DNA from: Verrucomicrobiota bacterium
GTDB lineage: Bacteria; Verrucomicrobiota; Kiritimatiellia; RFP12; UBA1067
Assembly: GCA_023269675.1 (NCBI GenBank)
Contig: JAHFSX010000025.1
Coordinates: forward strand, 1 to 64,000
Length of the DNA stretch: 64,000 bases
Direction: 5' to 3'
This document shows positions 60,058 to 64,000 of this stretch, piece by piece. The position numbers and the translations under genes were made by a program. The notes beneath the pieces were generated by a model. The model made no database searches, was not told where the DNA came from, and was given only the letters and a program-made list of their open reading frames with translations. Position 1 is the first letter of the stretch. Each line of letters opens with the position of its first letter.

Positions 60058-60074
60058 CGCGACAAAATGTCGCG
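60058..60074. promoter_or_regulatory. Candidate enhancer palindrome upstream of the 60169 kinase
   Basis: A perfect inverted repeat CGCGACA-AAA-TGTCGCG. Its centre is ~101 bp upstream of the transcription start predicted from the sigma-54 element at 60141, a standard enhancer distance. Similar to the GACA-N4-TGTC sites in front of nifA. Confidence 0.58.
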
Positions 60075-60140
60075 TCCGCGCTTGCTTTTCTGCGGCCCTG
60101 CGGCCTAAGATAACGCTGAACGGGGGTGCCGGAGGGTGTG

Positions 60141-60156
60141 CGGCACACTCCCTGCT
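60141..60156 (+). promoter_or_regulatory. Candidate sigma-54 promoter of the kinase-regulator operon
   Basis: CGGCACACTCCCTGCT has GG (60142-60143) and GC (60154-60155) 10 bp apart with GGCAC and TGCT conserved. Transcription near 60167 would leave almost no leader before the ATG at 60169; the real start codon could be the TTG at 60217. Confidence 0.52.
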
Positions 60157-60168
60157 TAGGTAAACACG

Positions 60169-61575
60169 ATGTTATGTTTCAAGCCACAGCTCAACGCTCG
60201 CGCCGGCGCGCTCAGGTTGGAGATCATCCTGCTGCTCGCGGTGTTGACCTCCGCGATCGTGGCGGGCGGCGTGCTCTTCTTTTTGAAGGGGCAGCATGAC
60301 AAACGCGCGCATCTCGCGGCCACCGAGGCCGTCTTGCAGGAGGGCGAGGCGCTCCTCAACGCCATCAGCGAACTCGGCATCGCCTGTTCCACGAATCCCG
60401 CCCCGGCCGAGTGGCGTCAGTTCTCCACGGTCGTGGACAGCGCCTTCTCCGTGCGCAAGGACGTGCAGTCCATCTCCGTGTCGCGCGACGGCGTCACCGT
60501 CTTCCACCGCCAGGCGTGCGGCCTGGACAGGCCCCCCAATCCGCCCGGGTGGACGGATCCGGCGCCCAGCAAACTGGCTGAGACCGAGATGTCGCAGCGG
60601 ACGCTGGAGATCGGCGGCGTGCGCCAGCCCGTCTTTGTCATCGCCCGCGAAAGCCGCCTGACCGACGGCAGCCGGGTCGTGACCGAGGCCACCTTCAAGC
60701 GCGAGGCGGTCGGCACCCAGGAAGAGACCGCGCGCACGCTGGTCTCCTCGCTCTTCACCTTCGCCGTCGCGGTGCTGATCCTCTCTTTCGCGGTCTGCGC
60801 CCTGGTGCTCATCGTGGCGGTGGCGCGTGACCGGCGGCGCGAGGTGCGGGCCCGCCAGGAGGAGCACCTCGCCTTCTCGGGCGTGCTCGCCAACGGCATC
60901 CTGCACGACTTCCGCAACCCCATGTCCGCCGTCCGCCTCGACGCGCAGATGCTCGGCAAGGAGATGAAGCGCGCCGACGGCCCGCGCCCCGAACGCGTGC
61001 TCGACCTCTCCGAGCGCATCGCCCGCACCATGGCGCGCATGGACAAGGTGTTCCAGGAGTTCCTCTTCCTCGCCAAGCCGGCCGACGAGAAGCCCGAGAG
61101 CGTGGACATCGAGCAGGTGGTGAGGGAGTGCGTGGACACCCTCTCCCCGCGCGTCGAGCAGGCCGGCGTCACCGTCCGGACCACGCGCCTGAGCGACCTG
61201 CCGCGCGCCGCCGCCTTCCCCTTCGCCCTGCGCCGCGCCCTCCTGAACCTGCTGATGAACGCGGTCCAGTTCGCGCCGAAGGGCAGCGAGATCACCGTCA
61301 CCCTCGCCCACCACGGCGACCGCATCGTCACCGACGTGCTCGACCGCGGCCCCGGCATCCCGCCCGACAAGCGCGAAACGATCTTCGACATGTTCGTGAC
61401 CGGCCGGCCCGAGGGCACCGGCCTGGGCCTCTTCCTCGCGCGCACGGCGATCCGGCGGTGCGGCGGCGACATCCAGGCGCTGGCGCGCGAAGGCGGCGGC
61501 GCCGACATCCGCATCACCCTGCCGGCCGCTCCAAGCAGGGGCGACCCGCCCCAACACCCCACCCCTAACGCCTAA
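60169..61575 (+). CDS. Membrane sensor histidine kinase (NtrB-like partner)
   Basis: 468 residues. Two membrane helices (LEIILLLAVLTSAIVAGGVL ~17-36, and LFTFAVAVLILSFAVCALV ~195-215) bound a ~155-residue periplasmic sensor of no clear family. The phospho-His is in ANGILHDFRNPMSAV; the ATPase domain has LLNLLMNAVQFAP, DRGPGIPPDK and GTGLGLFLARTA. It is 13 bp from the NtrC-type regulator gene and thus its cognate sensor. What it senses is unknown. Confidence 0.92.
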   Translation: MLCFKPQLNARAGALRLEIILLLAVLTSAIVAGGVLFFLKGQHDKRAHLAATEAVLQEGEALLNAISELGIACSTNPAPAEWRQFSTVVDSAFSVRKDVQSISVSRDGVTVFHRQACGLDRPPNPPGWTDPAPSKLAETEMSQRTLEIGGVRQPVFVIARESRLTDGSRVVTEATFKREAVGTQEETARTLVSSLFTFAVAVLILSFAVCALVLIVAVARDRRREVRARQEEHLAFSGVLANGILHDFRNPMSAVRLDAQMLGKEMKRADGPRPERVLDLSERIARTMARMDKVFQEFLFLAKPADEKPESVDIEQVVRECVDTLSPRVEQAGVTVRTTRLSDLPRAAAFPFALRRALLNLLMNAVQFAPKGSEITVTLAHHGDRIVTDVLDRGPGIPPDKRETIFDMFVTGRPEGTGLGLFLARTAIRRCGGDIQALAREGGGADIRITLPAAPSRGDPPQHPTPNA

Positions 61576-61588
61576 CTCCCCCTTTCCC

Positions 61589-62962
61589 ATGAACAACACC
61601 CCCACCCTCCTGATCATCGAAGACGATCCCGACAACGCCCGCTCGGTCGCCGAGGCGGCGGCGGATGCCGGCTTCAAAGCCGTCAGCAGCGCGACCGGCA
61701 CGGCCGGCGTGGAGCTGTTCCGCCAGCAGGTGCCGGACGTGGTCCTGAGCGACCTGGTGCTGCCCGACATCGACGGCCTGGAGGTGCTCGCGCGCCTGCG
61801 CAAACTCGACGCGGCCGTGCCGGTGATCATCATGACCGCCTACGGCTCGGTGGAGTCCGGCGTGCGCGCCATGCGCGAGGGAGCCTACGACTACGTGACC
61901 AAACCCCTCGACCTGGACGACATCCAGTCCAAGCTGCGCCGCGCCTACGAGACCTCGCGCCTGCGGCGGCAGGTCGACAAGCTTTCGCAGTCCGTGCGCG
62001 AGCGGTTCGCCTCCACCGCGATCATCGCCGAGTCGCCCGGCATGAAGGCGGTCATCTCCCAGATCGAGGCGCTGGCCGACACGGCGGCGACGATCCTGAT
62101 CTGCGGCGACAGCGGCACGGGCAAGGAGCTGGTCGCGCGCGCGCTGCACGTGGACTCCAAACGGGCGCAGGGGCCGTTCGTGGCGGTCAACTGCGGCGCG
62201 TTCGCCGAGAGCCTGCTGGAGTCCGAGCTGTTCGGCCACGAGAAGGGCTCCTTCACCGGCGCGACGGGCATCCACAAAGGCGCGTTCGAGCGCGCGGACG
62301 GCGGCACGCTCTTCCTCGACGAGATCGGCGACGCGCCGACCCCGGTGCAGGTCAAGCTGCTGCGCGCCATGGAGGAGAAGGAAATCTGCCGCGTGGGCGG
62401 CAAAGAGGTGATCAAGGTCAACGTCCGGCTCGTCTCCGCCACCAACAAGAACCTCGAGGCCATGGTCGCCGCCGGCACCTTCCGCGAAGACCTGCTCTAC
62501 CGCCTCAACGTCGTGACCCTGCGCGTGCCGCCGCTGCGCAGCCGCAGGGAGGACATCCGCCCCATGACCGACCGCTTCATCGCCCGCGCCGCGTCGGAGA
62601 ACGGCAAGCACATCGCCGCCGTGCGGCCGGACTTCTACGCCGCGCTCGAGGCCTACGACTGGCCCGGCAACGTGCGCCAGCTCCGCAACATCGTGGAGTC
62701 CGCCGTGCTGCTCTCGCCCGGCGGCGTGCTCTGCGCCGACTCCGTGGCCCTGCCGGGCGGCCCCGCGCGGCAGGCCGCAGCCTCTGGCGGAACGGGCGCC
62801 TTCTCGGTCCCCGGCAACATGTCCCTGGAACAGATCGAGCGCGCCGTGCTCGAAAGCCGCCTGCAGCAGAACGACGGCAACCGCACCCTCACCGCCGACC
62901 AGCTCGGCCTCTCCCGCCGCACCATCCAGCGCAAGATCAAGGAGCACAACCTGCCGTACTGA
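61589..62962 (+). CDS. NtrC-family sigma-54 response regulator
   Basis: 457 residues. Receiver (1-125) with the acidic pair IIEDDPD, phospho-Asp in DVVLSDLVLPD and lysine in YVTKPLD; AAA+ domain (~140-370) with Walker A GDSGTGKE, sigma-54 loop GSFTGA and [12 protein letters not shown]-terminal Fis-type helix-turn-helix (LTADQLGLSRRTIQRKI). It would activate sigma-54 promoters, probably its own operon and the ABC transporter that follows. Confidence 0.95.
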   Translation: MNNTPTLLIIEDDPDNARSVAEAAADAGFKAVSSATGTAGVELFRQQVPDVVLSDLVLPDIDGLEVLARLRKLDAAVPVIIMTAYGSVESGVRAMREGAYDYVTKPLDLDDIQSKLRRAYETSRLRRQVDKLSQSVRERFASTAIIAESPGMKAVISQIEALADTAATILICGDSGTGKELVARALHVDSKRAQGPFVAVNCGAFAESLLESELFGHEKGSFTGATGIHKGAFERADGGTLFLDEIGDAPTPVQVKLLRAMEEKEICRVGGKEVIKVNVRLVSATNKNLEAMVAAGTFREDLLYRLNVVTLRVPPLRSRREDIRPMTDRFIARAASENGKHIAAVRPDFYAALEAYDWPGNVRQLRNIVESAVLLSPGGVLCADSVALPGGPARQAAASGGTGAFSVPGNMSLEQIERAVLESRLQQNDGNRTLTADQLGLSRRTIQRKIKEHNLPY

Positions 62963-63066
62963 CCCGCGGCCGGACCGCGCACGCCAGTCCCGCGGCCGGC
63001 GCGAACCGTCGCGCCGAGAGGCGCGGGACGCCTGGGAAGGATCTGCTGACGTGAAAATGGACACTG

Positions 63067-63082
63067 TGGCATGCAATCTGCT
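63067..63082 (+). promoter_or_regulatory. Candidate sigma-54 promoter of the ABC exporter operon
   Basis: TGGCATGCAATCTGCT: GG (63068-63069) and GC (63080-63081) exactly 10 bp apart. It would start transcription near 63093, with a ~97-nt leader. It lies directly downstream of the sigma-54 regulator gene. 62963-63060 holds repeated CCGCGGCCGG but no clear enhancer. Confidence 0.55.
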
Positions 63083-63189
63083 AAATTCAATACTCAAACC
63101 GGTTTATCCATCGGTTGAACGTGACTTTATGTCATCCGGCCGGGCTCCGGCAGGATGTGCCGACAACCATCAACAACAGAGGAATCAGG

Positions 63190-63921
63190 ATGCTGACCGT
63201 AAGTAACCTCACGAAGAACTTCGGCTCGATCCACGCGGTGCAGGGAGTCTCCTTTACCGTGGAAAAAGGCGAGGTTCTTGGCTTTCTCGGGCCGAACGGC
63301 GCGGGAAAATCGACCACCATGCGCATGATCACCGGCTTCATCCCCCCCACTGCGGGAACCGCCGTGATCTGCGGACACGACATCACCAAGGAACCCGTGG
63401 CCGCCAAGCGCTGCATCGGCTACCTGCCCGAGAACGCGCCAAGTTATCACACCATGACCGTGACAGATTTTCTCACCTTCATCGGCAAGATCCGCGGATT
63501 CGAAGGCGCGGAGCTGAAGGCGAAGGTCGAGGGCGCGATCGCCAAGAGCCGTCTGGAATCGGTCCGCAAGCAGACCATCGAGACCCTCTCCAAAGGCTAC
63601 CGCCAGCGCACCTGCTTCGCGCAGGCCATCCTGCATGACCCGCAGGTGCTGGTCATGGACGAGCCCACGGACGGGCTGGACCCGAACCAGAAGTTCGTGG
63701 TGCGTGAGATGATCAAGGAGATGGCCGCCGACAAGGCGATCATCGTCTCCACCCACATCCTCGAGGAGGTCGACGCCGTGTGCACGCGCGTGATCGTCAT
63801 CGCCGGCGGCCAGATCGTCGCCAACGGCACGCCCGCCGAGCTGCGCGCCCGCGACCCGCAGGGACGCCTCGACCTGGTGTTCCGCAACCTGACCCTGACG
63901 GAGGCCCAAGCCCATGTCTAA
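63190..63921 (+). CDS. ABC-2 type exporter ATP-binding protein
   Basis: 243 residues from ATG 63190 (AGAGGA upstream). Walker A GPNGAGKSTT, Q-loop region GYLPENAPSYHTM, signature LSKGYRQR, Walker B LVMDEPTDGLDP and switch His in VSTHILEE. The sequence resembles gliding-type (GldA) and other ABC-2 drug or lipid exporters. It overlaps the permease gene by 8 nt (ATGTCTAA). Confidence 0.93.
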   Translation: MLTVSNLTKNFGSIHAVQGVSFTVEKGEVLGFLGPNGAGKSTTMRMITGFIPPTAGTAVICGHDITKEPVAAKRCIGYLPENAPSYHTMTVTDFLTFIGKIRGFEGAELKAKVEGAIAKSRLESVRKQTIETLSKGYRQRTCFAQAILHDPQVLVMDEPTDGLDPNQKFVVREMIKEMAADKAIIVSTHILEEVDAVCTRVIVIAGGQIVANGTPAELRARDPQGRLDLVFRNLTLTEAQAHV

Positions 63922-64000
63922 CGTGAAACAGATCAAAACCATTTTCCAGCGCGAATTCAAGGCCTACTTCGACTCGCCCGTGGCGTACGTCTTCCTCGTC
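63914..64000 (+). CDS. ABC-2 type permease, start only (cut by window end)
   Basis: The first 29 codons are present: MSNVKQIKTIFQREFKAYFD, then SPVAYVFLV. The REFKAYFDSPVAYVF pattern is the usual start of GldF-like ABC-2 permeases. Its ATG lies inside the end of the ATPase gene, so they are translationally coupled. The rest lies outside the window. Confidence 0.85.
   Translation, partial: MSNVKQIKTIFQREFKAYFDSPVAYVFLV

Overview
The window is GC-rich bacterial chromosome with dense coding on both strands. Its gene content points to an anaerobic or facultative, Gram-negative, polysaccharide-using diazotroph: a molybdenum nitrogenase cluster, pyruvate formate-lyase, an LptF/G permease, a SecDF fusion, secreted glycosidases and subtilases. 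The nitrogenase is the anaerobe type: nifI1/nifI2 lie between nifH and nifD, NifD carries an internal insertion and NifK is short. Together with the LarA, glucuronokinase and DhaK/LsrF genes and the many heptamer repeats, this suggests a member of the PVC group (Kiritimatiellota or Verrucomicrobiota). That placement is inference; no rRNA gene is present.

Layout. 1-326: tandem palindromic repeats. 334-9997 (minus strand): nifH-nifI1-nifI2-nifD-nifK-nifEN(fused)-nifB-ferredoxin. 9998-10490: divergent regulatory region with candidate sigma-54 promoters and GACA/TGTC palindromes. 10491-12562: nifA plus an overlapping GNAT acetyltransferase. 12639-17456: icd, a secreted trypsin-like protease, glucuronokinase and galU. 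17549-21451 (minus): five-gene sugar operon (cupin lipoprotein, small VOC-like protein, DhaK, DhaL, LsrF). 21669-29860: large secreted protein, agmatinase-family enzyme, hybrid histidine kinase and alpha-L-fucosidase. 29851-31679 (minus): alpha/alpha-toroid protein and an AsmA-like protein. 31780-35564 (minus): LarA-like racemase/epimerase, SDR oxidoreductase and 6-phosphogluconate dehydrogenase. 35691-45271: LptF/G permease, two paralogous subtilases and an ion permease. 46077-50316 (minus): tgt-yajC-secDF. 50418-52370: a 31-residue basic peptide gene, tRNA-Cys, an M20 peptidase and tRNA-Arg. 52509-59913: pyruvate formate-lyase, an antiporter-EIIA fusion, der and a membrane-anchored small heat-shock-like protein. 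60169-64000: histidine kinase, NtrC-type regulator and the start of an ABC exporter operon.

Two themes link the regions. First, almost every intergenic gap inside the operons holds arrays of 7-bp repeats, usually as inverted pairs able to form long hairpins; several sequence classes occur (GAGTTAG, GATTCGA, CCAAGNN, GGACGGA and others). In nifE-nifN such an array is read in frame and forms the linker of a fused NifEN protein, and related repeats are translated in der and in a permease. Second, sigma-54 logic recurs: candidate -24/-12 elements precede nifH, nifA, the 60169 kinase and the 63190 ABC gene, and similar GACA-N3/4-TGTC palindromes lie upstream of two of the regulator genes.

All assignments come from reading protein motifs and DNA patterns by eye; no database search was run.
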